DNA of 64,000 nt, taken from Parvibaculum sp040390855 (GTDB lineage: Bacteria > Pseudomonadota > Alphaproteobacteria > Parvibaculales > Parvibaculaceae). The stretch covers positions 1 through 64,000 of the forward strand of contig JAZJXO010000006.1 in the NCBI GenBank assembly GCA_040390855.1. Direction: 5' to 3'. Under the pieces are notes generated by a model that saw only the letters and a program-made list of their open reading frames with translations, had not been told where the DNA came from and ran no database searches. The position numbers were made by a program, and so were the translations under genes. Of the stretch, positions 34,465 to 43,338 are shown piece by piece; position 1 is the first letter of the stretch, and every line of letters begins with the position of its first letter.

Positions 34465-36174
34465 ATGACACAAAAGATACAGTCGACAGTCATAGCTGCT
34501 TCTCTCTCTGTATCTTCAGAGCGACGTGGCCTAGCCGCTGCCGAACCGATGCGGATCGGGCATATCGTTTCCGTCTCCGGTGCGCAGGCTATCGTGGTGC
34601 TGGAGCGACCGGTGGGTGGGGTGCTGCAATCGCGCGACATACGCATTCAGATCGGTGCGCTTGTCAAAATCACCACGCCGTCCAACGCCGTGCTCGGTAT
34701 CATCACAGCGGTCAGTTCTCCCACCCCGTCATTGGAATCGGACGCTGCCGACATCGGGCTTGTCGAAGTCAATCTTGCAGGTGAAATGGTTGTTGATCCG
34801 CAGACAAAGCGTCTTGCTTTCCGTCGCGGCGTTGCCTGCTTGCCCAGTTTAGGCGATCCTGTGTTTTTTGCCGACCGACATGATCTCACGCGTGTTTATT
34901 CGCAGCCCAATGTGGCGTCGATCAAAGTGGGCTCGCTCTATCAGGATCCGACGGTTCCAGCTCGCATTCTGGTTGATGATCTTCTCTCCAAACATTTTAT
35001 CATTGTCGGAACGACTGGTTGCGGCAAGTCAACCGCGCTCACTTGCATTTTGCAGCGCGTGCTCGAAGAGCATCACTATGCCCATATGCTCGTTCTCGAC
35101 GTGCATAATGAATATGCAAACGCCTTTGGTGAAAAGGCCGAGAGGATTGATCCGAGCAATCTCGATCTGCCGATCTGGCTGCTGAATTTTCAGGAACTCA
35201 CCGAGGCGCTGACGAGCAAGGATTCATCGCGCGATGCGGAAGTTGAAATCCTCAGCGATGGTGTCATCTATGCCAAGCGCCGTTTTCTGGATGTTTCCAC
35301 CGTGCGTAGCGCCAGCTTCGCGCGCCGCACGCCGGAATCCAACAGTACCACTGTCGACACGCCGACGCCTTATCGCCTATCCGATGTTGTCTCCTTCATC
35401 GACGATCAGGTCGGCAAACTCGACCGTGCCCGTTCGACAGTACCCTATCGCCGTCTGAAGGCACGTATCGAGACGCTTGTGTCGGATCAACGCTACAGCT
35501 TCATGTTCGGTAGCCTCGCCATTCAGGACACGATGATAGAAACGCTTGGTCGTCTTTTCCGTGTACCGAACAATGGCCGTCCGATTACGGTAATCAATCT
35601 CGCGTCGGTGCCTGCCGAAATTCTCGACGTGGTGATCTCGGTGATCGCGCGTCTGGCCTTTGATCTTGCAGTCTGGAGCAAGGGCGGCTTGCCTATGCTT
35701 CTCGTCTGCGAGGAAGCCCATCGCTATGCACCTGCGGGCGACGCTGACAAATTTGCTCCCACGCGTCAGGCGCTCTCGCGCATTGCCAAAGAGGGGCGCA
35801 AATACGGCGTGTCTCTGGCGCTTGTTACGCAGCGCCCTTCGGAGCTTGATGCGACGGTTCTGTCTCAGTGCAGCACGGCGGTTGCCATGCGGCTTTCCAC
35901 CGCGAAAGATCAGGCCGTAATACGCGCCAATACCCATGACGGGGCGCTCGATCTTCTAGATTTCCTGCCACTACTGGGTGACCGCGAGGCCATTGTCTTC
36001 GGACAAGGTGTCGCCATGCCCATGCGCATCCGCTTTGACGATATGGCACCCGAACAGAAGCCGCAAAACCACAGTCTCGGGTTCTCGGAAAGCTGGAAGG
36101 CCCCCAATATGACGATCGACCAGCTTGAGGCCATTGTCGCCCGCTGGCGTCTCAGTGGCCGCGACCGCACCTGA
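34465..36174 (+). CDS. HerA-like/DUF87 ATPase
   Basis: 569 residues. An N-terminal beta-barrel-like HAS domain (about 25-150; RIGHIVSVSGAQAIVVLERP) precedes a FtsK/HerA-type ATPase with Walker A VGTTGCGKST (about 180-190), Walker B LLVCEEAHRYAP and a following arginine-rich region (IAKEGRKYGVSLALVTQRPS). HerA proteins are hexameric DNA translocases, usually paired with a NurA nuclease. No NurA-like or other nuclease gene is adjacent, and the upstream gene is a histidine kinase. Its role is unknown. Confidence 0.85.
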   Translation: MTQKIQSTVIAASLSVSSERRGLAAAEPMRIGHIVSVSGAQAIVVLERPVGGVLQSRDIRIQIGALVKITTPSNAVLGIITAVSSPTPSLESDAADIGLVEVNLAGEMVVDPQTKRLAFRRGVACLPSLGDPVFFADRHDLTRVYSQPNVASIKVGSLYQDPTVPARILVDDLLSKHFIIVGTTGCGKSTALTCILQRVLEEHHYAHMLVLDVHNEYANAFGEKAERIDPSNLDLPIWLLNFQELTEALTSKDSSRDAEVEILSDGVIYAKRRFLDVSTVRSASFARRTPESNSTTVDTPTPYRLSDVVSFIDDQVGKLDRARSTVPYRRLKARIETLVSDQRYSFMFGSLAIQDTMIETLGRLFRVPNNGRPITVINLASVPAEILDVVISVIARLAFDLAVWSKGGLPMLLVCEEAHRYAPAGDADKFAPTRQALSRIAKEGRKYGVSLALVTQRPSELDATVLSQCSTAVAMRLSTAKDQAVIRANTHDGALDLLDFLPLLGDREAIVFGQGVAMPMRIRFDDMAPEQKPQNHSLGFSESWKAPNMTIDQLEAIVARWRLSGRDRT

Positions 36175-36200
36175 TCTTTCCCCTGTCATTGAGACGACCT

Positions 36201-36230
36201 GAAGCCCCGTTGTTCGGGGCTTCTTTATTT
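36201..36230 (+). terminator. Terminator after the HerA-like gene
   Basis: Stem GAAGCCCCG (36201-36209), loop TTGTT, CGGGGCTTC (36215-36223), followed by TTTATTT. Nine perfect pairs. Confidence 0.92.
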
Positions 36231-36325
36231 GTCTTCACGTCAAAAAATCTGGAAAAGCATCAAGAAGTCATTTGCCGCCCCTGATGTTGGTGATGACACG
36301 CTTATGGCCGTACAAATCTTCTTTC

Positions 36326-36361
36326 GTATATTTTGGTATATAACTAAGTATATCTTGTATA
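36326..36361. promoter_or_regulatory. Phased GTATA repeats upstream of the che operon
   Basis: GTATA occurs at 36326, 36336, 36348 and 36357, spaced 10, 12 and 9 bases, close to one helical turn. The surroundings are strongly AT-rich compared with the flanks. The last two copies include the small palindrome GTATA-TCTTG-TATAC. This is a candidate multi-site regulator binding or bent-DNA element within the 350-base region before the chemotaxis operon. Confidence 0.35.
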
Positions 36362-36523
36362 CATACTGAAGTATTCGATGCCATAACCGTGGTATAAGTC
36401 ACCAAAATGGCAAGTTTTCAGCAATTATTCTGATTTCATCTGGTCTTCGCGACGCCACCCGGGCCGCAAGGACTTGCGCCCCCGGGCATTGAAGGCCGTT
36501 AGTGCGGTCGGCGCGAGGGGGCT

Positions 36524-37441
36524 ATGAACATGAATACCAACGCCACACATCCAATGTCTTCCGCCGTTGCACCGGCAGTCTTTGTCTTTGATCCGGCGAC
36601 CGGCAACGCGATGTCGATGAATTCGGGCGCCGTCGTGCTCACCGCCCGTTTCGGTCTTGATAAGGCCTCCCGTTTGTCGCTTGCGGTCATCGAGCGCGGC
36701 ATCATGGCCGATGGCAAAACGAAGTCTGATCCCGTTTTGATCGATGGTTTGGGCAATGCCACATCGGAACTGCGCCGCATCTGTCGTCGCAGCGATGGTT
36801 CGGTGATGGCGCTTTCGCGCGTCTGGGCGCCGGGCTCCAGCACCATGCTCGTCGTCGAGGATATGACAGCCGCCGAACAGGACCGCCGCCGCCGTCGCAT
36901 CTGGGACATGATGGTCTCGAAATTGTCACAGAGTGAAAACGTGGCGACTGTGCTCACCAAAGCCTTACGCATTTTCTGCCTCCTGTCGCGTTCGCCCAGC
37001 GGCGAGATCTGGTTGCAGGAAGGCACGGCCCTCGCGCGCCGTTCGATGCGTGTCTCCAAAGATCATGTCAGCGCCACGCAGACTGCCGCGCGTCTGAAGT
37101 CCGCCGATGACAGCCTTGTCGGTCGCGCTTGGTCGTCTGAGGAGCCTGTTTATGAAGACAACCGTGTGGCGCTGCCTATTCATGCCGGAGACCGTCTCGT
37201 CGCCGTGTTGGTGCTTGGAGCCTCGCCGACTTGCGCTAGCGATTACATGGTCTTCGCGCTCATTGAAGGTCTCGCACCGCTCTTCGGTCTTGCCCTTTTC
37301 ATTTTTCGCCAGAGCGAAGAAATGCAAGGCCTGCGTGCGCAGATTTCAGACGATGTGCCGATCGAAAGCAGTCGTGCCCGCAATTCGACCTCGCGTGCAA
37401 AACCGATGAGCGTTGTTGCCGGAATGCGTACCGCAGGCTGA
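36524..37441 (+). CDS. PAS/GAF-like protein of unknown function heading the che operon
   Basis: 305 residues, no signal peptide. The first half (about 15-115, VFVFDPATGNAMSMNSGAV to MLVVEDMTAAEQ) looks like a degenerate PAS fold. The second half (about 130-265, ending DRLVAVLVLGASPTCASDYMVFALIEGLAPLFGLALF) has the pattern of a GAF domain, followed by a polar tail. No catalytic domain is present. It precedes cheA in the same direction with a 121-base gap. It may bind CheA or feed a small-molecule signal into the system. GAGGGGG upstream supports the start. Confidence 0.6.
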   Translation: MNMNTNATHPMSSAVAPAVFVFDPATGNAMSMNSGAVVLTARFGLDKASRLSLAVIERGIMADGKTKSDPVLIDGLGNATSELRRICRRSDGSVMALSRVWAPGSSTMLVVEDMTAAEQDRRRRRIWDMMVSKLSQSENVATVLTKALRIFCLLSRSPSGEIWLQEGTALARRSMRVSKDHVSATQTAARLKSADDSLVGRAWSSEEPVYEDNRVALPIHAGDRLVAVLVLGASPTCASDYMVFALIEGLAPLFGLALFIFRQSEEMQGLRAQISDDVPIESSRARNSTSRAKPMSVVAGMRTAG

Positions 37442-37562
37442 CAGAAGTTTCCGAAAACCTAATGCATTGCTCTGTCGGTCTGGGCGCGAAATTAAAGTTT
37501 TGCCGAAATACTAAAAACCAACAGAACCACAAACGTACCGTCTGCCTTAGAGGAAAATCCCC

Positions 37563-40500
37563 ATGGACGATCTGCTCAAAGAGTTCCTCGCCGAAACACA
37601 AGAGGCGCTTGAGATGCTCGACAGCGAACTGGTCGAGTTGGAACAACGTCCCGGCGACCCCCAGTTGCTCGGTAGCATTTTCCGTATCATGCACACAATC
37701 AAAGGCACATGCGGCTTTCTCGGGCTGCCGCGTCTTGAATTCGTGGCTCATGCCGCTGAAGACGTGCTCGGCAAAATTCGTGACGGTGAACTTGTTGTGA
37801 CGGCTCAAGGCGTCTCGCTCGTTCTCGGTGCGCTTGACCGTATCAAAGAACTGATCGACGCGCTCGGCCAGCTCGGTGAGGAGCCCAAAGGCTCGGACGC
37901 CGACATTATTGATGATCTCCATCTTCTTGCCAGCGGCGATCTTCCCGCCGAAGGCGCAGATGATGAAGAAAGTTTCGCCGCCGCCGTCGCCCCTGAAGTG
38001 ACGGCAGAAGCTGTTGTCGTTGATGAAAGTCGTCTCCCTGGTCTTTATCAGCGCGTCGGGGGTGCCGCTGTGTTCGATACAGCCGCCGAAACCGCCTGTT
38101 CGGAACTTCTCTCGGTGGCGTCTGATCATGCTGATGCCGAAACCGAAATGCTGAACCTTCAGTTTGCCCTTGCCGGTGCTTTTGCCTCGGCTTTGTCTGG
38201 CAAGGACGGTGCAAGCGACGATATTGACGGCGTGATTGCCGGTCTTGTGAACAATGGCTGGAGCGCCAATGAGCTTCAGTTGCTGCGAGAAGGATTCGGC
38301 AAGGCGCTCGGTACGCTCGAAGTGGCTGAGGAAGATGTTGCCGTCGTGCTCTCGCGTTTCAAAGTGGAAGGTGCGCCCGTCGCAGCGGTCAGCAACATTG
38401 TTGTGCTTGATGACATGGTCGAAGACAACGATGTGCCCGATATGCAAGTGGAAGCCGAGGTTGAAGTCGTGAAGGCGCCGGTTGCCAGAGCCGTTCCGCC
38501 GAAAGGTGCCAAACCGGCAAAAAAGGCCCCCAAAGCCGAAAAAGTCGAAGATGTTGATCTGTCGTCCGCCGCCGCCGCCGTTCAGGCCCAGCCCCAGACG
38601 TTGCGCGTCAATATCAATGTCCTTGAAAACCTGATGAACATGGTCAGCGAGCTGGTGCTGACGCGCAACCAGCTTCTCCAGACGCTTCGCGGATTCACCG
38701 ACAGCCCCTTCTCCGCGCCCTTGCAGCGGCTCAATCAGGTCACGACCGAGTTGCAGGAAAGCGTCATGCAGACGCGTATGCAGCCTATCGGCAATGCCTG
38801 GTCGAAACTGCCCCGTCTCGTGCGCGATCTGACACAGGAACTCGGCAAGAAAATCGAACTCGTGATGACGGGTGCCGATACCGAACTTGATCGCCAGATT
38901 CTTGAATCCATCAAAGACCCGCTCACCCATATGGTGCGCAACTCCGCCGATCATGGTCTGGAATTGCCGGAAGAACGCCGCGAGGCGGGTAAGGCGGAAT
39001 GCGGTCGCATCCTTCTCGATGCGCGTCACGAAGGTGGCCACATTCTTGTGGAAGTCAGCGATGATGGTCGCGGTCTGCCAACCTCGCGCATCCGTGCAAA
39101 AGTTATTCAGAACGGTCTTGCCACCGAAGCGCAGCTTGAAGGCATGTCCGAGCAGCAGATCCAGCAGTTCATCTTCCGCCCCGGCTTCTCGACAGCGGCC
39201 GCCGTCACGTCGGTCTCCGGTCGCGGTGTCGGTATGGATGTGGTGCGCACTAATATCGAAAAAATCGGTGGCGTCATCGAATTCACCTCGCGTGAAGGCC
39301 AGGGTTCGCGCTTCATCATAAAAATCCCGCTGACACTCGCGATTGTGTCGGCCTTGATCGTTGAATGTGGCGGTGAACGTTTTGCCATGCCCCAGTCAAG
39401 CGTCATCGAACTCGTGCGCATTTCCAAGAACTCGGCCAAGGGAGTTGAACTCATCAACGGTCATCCGGTCTATCGTTTGCGTGATCGTCTTCTCCCGCTT
39501 GTCGCACTCAATGAAATGCTCGGGTTGGACCGCAAGCCCGAAGGCGAAGGCAACGAACTTTATGTCGTCGTCGCTCAGGTCGGCAGCTTCGTCTTCGGCA
39601 TCATTGTTGATCGCGTGTTCGACACGGAAGAAATCGTGGTGAAACCCGCGTCGCGCACGCTGCGTCACATCTCGCTTTTCTCCGGCACGACGATCCTCGG
39701 CGACGGCTCCGTCATTATGATCCTCGATCCGAACGGTATTTCCGCCGCGACGAGCGAAGCAACACATGAAGCGGTGGACGACAAAGTGGCTGCAACAGTT
39801 TCAAGCCGTCACGAAACAGTCTCCATGCTGGTCTTCAAGGCAGGCAGCGGCGGCAACAAGGCAGTTCCCCTCTCGCTCATCGCGCGTCTGGAAGAAGCCG
39901 ATCTGTCGACGGCGGAATTTGCCGGCGAACGTACAGTCATCCAGTATCGTGGCGGCCTGATGCCTCTCGTCGGTTTCGATGGTCTGCCTGCGGCGCGTGA
40001 CGGTCAGCATCCTATCCTCGTCTTTGCCGAGGGTGATCGTATGTGCGGTCTCGTGGTTGACGAGGTCGTCGATATTGTCGAAGGCTCGCTCGATCTCCAG
40101 CTTGTCAGCGGCGGTGCGGAACGCGGGTTGCTTGGGTCCTCCATCATCGACGGCAAGTCAACCGACGTTATCGATACGGTCCACTATCTGCGCCAGTCGG
40201 ATGCGGCATGGTTTGAACTCCAGACGCACGAGCCCTTCGGTTCGGAAAGTGAGCGTCGTGTGCTCCTTGTCGAAGACTCGAGCTTCTTCCGCAATCTGCT
40301 GATGCCCATGCTGAAGATGGCGGGCTATCGCGTGACGATTGCCGAACATGCGGAAGCAGCACTTGGTATCTGCAATGACGGTAATGAAAAGTTCGACATT
40401 ATTGTGTCCGACATCGAAATGCCCGGTCTCTCCGGCTTCGATCTCGCCCGTACCTTGCGCGCTGACGACAAATGGAAAGCAACACCGATGGTGGCGCTCT

Positions 40501-40646
40501 CCTCACATGCCAGCCCGCAGGATTTCGAGCGCGGTCGCCATGCAGGCTTTACCGAATATGTGACGAAACTTGATCCCAAAGCACTTCTGACCTCGCTCTC
40601 GCGTGTGTTGGCGGCGGGCGACAATGAAAGGGAGAGCGCAGCATGA
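37563..40646 (+). CDS. cheA: Hybrid chemotaxis kinase CheA with receiver domain
   Basis: 1027 residues. Domains in order: HPt with phospho-His44 (RIMHTIKGTCGFLG); a long acidic linker (about 130-340); dimerisation helices (VLENLMNMVSELVLTRNQLL); the HATPase with N-box HMVRNSADHGLE and GRGVGMDVVR; a CheW-like domain (about 590-720); a second CheW-like region (about 745-890, VSMLVFKAGSG, CGLVVDEVVDIVEG); and a C-terminal receiver with Asp950 (IVSDIEMPG). Standard CheA is about 650-750 residues. The extra CheW-like and receiver modules could act as a phosphate sink or a second coupling surface. The stop overlaps cheW (ATGA). Confidence 0.93.
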   Translation: MDDLLKEFLAETQEALEMLDSELVELEQRPGDPQLLGSIFRIMHTIKGTCGFLGLPRLEFVAHAAEDVLGKIRDGELVVTAQGVSLVLGALDRIKELIDALGQLGEEPKGSDADIIDDLHLLASGDLPAEGADDEESFAAAVAPEVTAEAVVVDESRLPGLYQRVGGAAVFDTAAETACSELLSVASDHADAETEMLNLQFALAGAFASALSGKDGASDDIDGVIAGLVNNGWSANELQLLREGFGKALGTLEVAEEDVAVVLSRFKVEGAPVAAVSNIVVLDDMVEDNDVPDMQVEAEVEVVKAPVARAVPPKGAKPAKKAPKAEKVEDVDLSSAAAAVQAQPQTLRVNINVLENLMNMVSELVLTRNQLLQTLRGFTDSPFSAPLQRLNQVTTELQESVMQTRMQPIGNAWSKLPRLVRDLTQELGKKIELVMTGADTELDRQILESIKDPLTHMVRNSADHGLELPEERREAGKAECGRILLDARHEGGHILVEVSDDGRGLPTSRIRAKVIQNGLATEAQLEGMSEQQIQQFIFRPGFSTAAAVTSVSGRGVGMDVVRTNIEKIGGVIEFTSREGQGSRFIIKIPLTLAIVSALIVECGGERFAMPQSSVIELVRISKNSAKGVELINGHPVYRLRDRLLPLVALNEMLGLDRKPEGEGNELYVVVAQVGSFVFGIIVDRVFDTEEIVVKPASRTLRHISLFSGTTILGDGSVIMILDPNGISAATSEATHEAVDDKVAATVSSRHETVSMLVFKAGSGGNKAVPLSLIARLEEADLSTAEFAGERTVIQYRGGLMPLVGFDGLPAARDGQHPILVFAEGDRMCGLVVDEVVDIVEGSLDLQLVSGGAERGLLGSSIIDGKSTDVIDTVHYLRQSDAAWFELQTHEPFGSESERRVLLVEDSSFFRNLLMPMLKMAGYRVTIAEHAEAALGICNDGNEKFDIIVSDIEMPGLSGFDLARTLRADDKWKATPMVALSSHASPQDFERGRHAGFTEYVTKLDPKALLTSLSRVLAAGDNERESAA

Positions 40647-41116
40647 GCGCGGACATTCTGAAAGATATGGACGATCACGGCCCGACCCAGGATTTTGTGA
40701 CCATGACGGTTGCGGGGCAGGCTTTCGGTATCCCGGTCTTGCATGTCCGCGACGTGCTCGGACCCCAGCGTATCACGCGCGTGCCGCTGGCACCCGCCGA
40801 GATCGAAGGCTCGCTCAATCTGCGTGGCCGGATCGTGACGGCGGTGAACATGCGCCAGCGTTTGCAGTTGCCGAAAAGTGATTTTCCTGAAAAGGCCATG
40901 GCGGTCGTCGTCGAGTATGAAGACGAGCTCTACAGCCTTCTTGTGGATGAAGTGGGCGAGGTGCTTCGTCTGTGCAATAGCCAGCGTGACAACAATCCCG
41001 CGACGCTCGATGCCAAGTGGCGTCAGATCGCCGACGGTCTCTATCGTCTCGAAGGTTCTCTTCTCATTGTTCTCAACATTGCCGCCGTGCTCGGCGCCAT
41101 CCGCGCTGCTGCCTAA
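40643..41116 (+). CDS. cheW: Chemotaxis coupling protein CheW
   Basis: 157 residues forming one CheW beta-barrel domain (FVTMTVAGQAFGIPVLHVRDVLG, GSLNLRGRIVTAVNMRQRL, LYSLLVDEVGEVL). It links receptors to CheA. The start codon overlaps the cheA stop, so the two are made together. No chemoreceptor gene lies in the window. Confidence 0.95.
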   Translation: MSADILKDMDDHGPTQDFVTMTVAGQAFGIPVLHVRDVLGPQRITRVPLAPAEIEGSLNLRGRIVTAVNMRQRLQLPKSDFPEKAMAVVVEYEDELYSLLVDEVGEVLRLCNSQRDNNPATLDAKWRQIADGLYRLEGSLLIVLNIAAVLGAIRAAA

Positions 41117-41148
41117 GGGGCAGGCGGGTCTATTTCTAGGAGTTTACT

Positions 41149-41535
41149 ATGGCTGTGCAAATGAACATGCCGATCCTGATCGTGGACGACTACCGGACCA
41201 TGCTCCGTATCATCCGCAATCTTCTGTCGAAACTCGGTTTTACCGATATTGATGAAGCGCCTGACGGCGAAACAGCTTTGGCGATGCTCAAGTCGCGCGA
41301 TTACGGACTCGTGATTTCCGACTGGAACATGCAGCCGATGACAGGCTTTGAATTGCTGAAAGTCGTGCGTGCCGACGCTGTGCTCAAGACCATGCCCTTC
41401 ATCATGGTAACGGCAGAATCCAAAGTTGAGAACGTCCAGGCCGCGCGTCAGGCCGGTGTCAATAATTACATTATCAAACCCTTCAGCGCCGCTGTGCTCA
41501 AGGCGAAGCTCAAAGCCGTCTTGGGAGAATTTTGA
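41149..41535 (+). CDS. cheY: Chemotaxis response regulator CheY
   Basis: 128 residues, a single receiver domain. Phosphoacceptor Asp58 is in VISDWNMQP, the acidic pocket is in ILIVDDY, and the conserved Thr/Lys are in FIMVTAES and NYIIKPFS. The WNM after Asp58 is typical of flagellar-motor CheY. GGAG lies upstream, and the stop overlaps the cheZ start (TGATG). Confidence 0.95.
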   Translation: MAVQMNMPILIVDDYRTMLRIIRNLLSKLGFTDIDEAPDGETALAMLKSRDYGLVISDWNMQPMTGFELLKVVRADAVLKTMPFIMVTAESKVENVQAARQAGVNNYIIKPFSAAVLKAKLKAVLGEF

Positions 41536-42053
41536 TGTCATCGAATGAGGCCAACACAGCGCGCATCAAAAAATTGACGCAAGAATGTGTCGACATAGTG
41601 CGCACCATTCTAGTGGCTCGCCGCGAAATGGGTCGTCTGCACGACCCTGAATTGCGTCAGGTTCACCTTCCCCGCGCGTCCGAAGAAATTGGTGCGATCC
41701 TCACCATGACGGAAAGCGCCACCAACGACATCATGCTTGCGGCTGAAGACATGATGGCTCTCGATTTATCGGAACCGGATTTTGCCGCCGAGCAGATCAA
41801 TGCTGCCTGTATGCGCATTTTCGAAGCCTGTTCGTTTCAGGACATCACAGGTCAGCGCATTGCCAATGTGTTGAAGACCCTGCAACTGGTTGAGAGCAAG
41901 ATCGAAGAATTTGAAAATGCGTTTTCCGGTGCGGCCTCTGTCGAACCTGAAGTGGTTGCCGAAAAGCCTCATAGCGATGCGGCGCTGCTCAATGGTCCGG
42001 CTCTCGAAGGCGAAGGCATCGAACAGGATTTCGTCGATCAGCTGTTTGCATAA
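41535..42053 (+). CDS. cheZ: CheZ-type CheY-P phosphatase
   Basis: 172 residues, all helical. The active-site helix SFQDITGQRIANVLKTL contains the Asp and Gln pair (D-x-x-G-Q) that CheZ uses to dephosphorylate CheY-P. The C-terminus is acidic and ends in FVDQLFA, resembling the short C-terminal CheY-binding tail of CheZ. Start at the ATG overlapping the cheY stop. Many alphaproteobacteria use a second CheY as phosphate sink instead of CheZ, so having CheZ together with a CheA-REC hybrid is notable. Confidence 0.85.
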   Translation: MSSNEANTARIKKLTQECVDIVRTILVARREMGRLHDPELRQVHLPRASEEIGAILTMTESATNDIMLAAEDMMALDLSEPDFAAEQINAACMRIFEACSFQDITGQRIANVLKTLQLVESKIEEFENAFSGAASVEPEVVAEKPHSDAALLNGPALEGEGIEQDFVDQLFA

Positions 42054-42078
42054 TCGGCAAACAGTCCGGCGGAATTCG

Positions 42079-42149
42079 TCATACGCCTGCATCCGAATCT
42101 AGAAGATCGCGTCCTCATTCCGTGAGCGCGAGCCCCAACAGGCGTATGA
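42079..42149 (+). promoter_or_regulatory. Long-range stem enclosing the cheB ribosome-binding region
   Basis: Perfect 11-base inverted repeat TCATACGCCTG (42079-42089) / CAGGCGTATGA (42139-42149) with an inner TCGCG/CGCGA hairpin (42107-42111 / 42127-42131). The right arm ends one base before the cheB ATG and covers the position of its ribosome-binding site. The mRNA would therefore fold to limit CheB translation. A DNA operator is the alternative. Confidence 0.5.
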
Positions 42150-42150
42150 A

Positions 42151-43338
42151 ATGTCCGACCTATCTGCAAAAACAAAAATAATAGCACCGGTCTGCCCGAC
42201 CACTCCCTTGGCTGCCCGTGACGGTGACGATAATGCCACGCGTGTGATGGTCGTTGACGACAGCTCGATCGTGCGCGGTATTGTCACTCGAACGCTTGAG
42301 GCGGCCCCCCGCATCAAGGTTGTGGCGTCTGTCGCCAACGGGGCGCAGGCTATTAAAATGCTTGCCGGGATTGAATGCGATGTGATCGTGCTTGATATTG
42401 AAATGCCCGAACTTGACGGTATTTCGGCGCTGCCCCAGCTTCTCGCGATCAATCCTAATGTGAAGATCATCATGTCCTCGACGCTGACGCGGCGCGGTGC
42501 GGAGATCAGCCTCAAGGCGATTTCATTGGGGGCGGCTGACTATGTGGCAAAGCCCAGCTCCAATATCGGTGCGGCTGATGCGTTCCGTGCCGAGCTTCTC
42601 GGCAAGGTGCAGGCTTACGGTGCGCGTGCGCGTCTTGCCCGCGTCGTCCGCACACCCGCCAAGACCGCCGTCGGTGTGGAAGCGCCTGCGCTTGCCGCGC
42701 GTATTGGCGGCGTCGCCCCCTCAGGTCCGCTGACCTTGCGCAAATCCGTTATCGAAAAACCCTCGATCATCGCCATCGGCGCATCGACCGGCGGCCCGCA
42801 GGCTTTGTCGGAGGTGCTGAAGAATCTGGGTCACGGTGTCACGCAGCCCATCGTCATCACGCAGCATATGCCGCCGACCTTCACGGCTATTCTCGCTGAA
42901 CATATGAACCGCTATGCCGGTCGTCCTGCTGCCGAAGCCGTTGACGGCGAAGTGCTGCAGGGTGGCCGCATCTATGTTGCCCCCGGTGGTCTTCACATGC
43001 TTTTTGAGGCTGTCGGTGCGCAAACGGTTGTGCGTTTGAACGATGGTCCGATGGAAAATTCCTGCAAGCCTGCGGTCGATCCGATGTTCCGCTCGCTCTC
43101 GGACATTTTCAAGAAAAAGCTCTTCACCGTGATCCTCACGGGCATGGGTTATGACGGTCTCAAGGGTGCGAAATATGCGATCGAGGCGGGTGCCGCTCTC
43201 ATCGCGCAGGATCAGGCCTCCTCTATTGTCTGGGGAATGCCCGGTGCCGTGGCTCAGGCCGGTCTTTGCAACGCCGTCCTGCCACTTGCGCAAATCGGTC
43301 AGGCCATAGGGCGTGTGGCGCGGGGAGAGATGCTTTGA
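42151..43338 (+). CDS. cheB: Chemotaxis methylesterase/deamidase CheB
   Basis: 395 residues. Receiver domain at about 28-150 with Asp82 (VIVLDIEMPELDG), a linker, then a CheB methylesterase domain with Ser in IGASTGGPQALSEVL, His in ITQHMPPTF and Asp in GMGYDGLKGAK. It removes methyl groups from chemoreceptors when phosphorylated by CheA. The stop overlaps the probable cheR start. Confidence 0.95.
   Translation: MSDLSAKTKIIAPVCPTTPLAARDGDDNATRVMVVDDSSIVRGIVTRTLEAAPRIKVVASVANGAQAIKMLAGIECDVIVLDIEMPELDGISALPQLLAINPNVKIIMSSTLTRRGAEISLKAISLGAADYVAKPSSNIGAADAFRAELLGKVQAYGARARLARVVRTPAKTAVGVEAPALAARIGGVAPSGPLTLRKSVIEKPSIIAIGASTGGPQALSEVLKNLGHGVTQPIVITQHMPPTFTAILAEHMNRYAGRPAAEAVDGEVLQGGRIYVAPGGLHMLFEAVGAQTVVRLNDGPMENSCKPAVDPMFRSLSDIFKKKLFTVILTGMGYDGLKGAKYAIEAGAALIAQDQASSIVWGMPGAVAQAGLCNAVLPLAQIGQAIGRVARGEML

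Noticed and set aside
37299..39041. 580-codon minus-strand frame opposite cheA
   Set aside because: Antisense shadow: the plus strand carries unmistakable CheA domains and the minus product has no recognisable motif.
43266..43334. Upstream ATG for cheR
   Set aside because: The added 23 residues overlap cheB and are not CheR-like; the TTG at 43335 has a well-placed GGGGAG.
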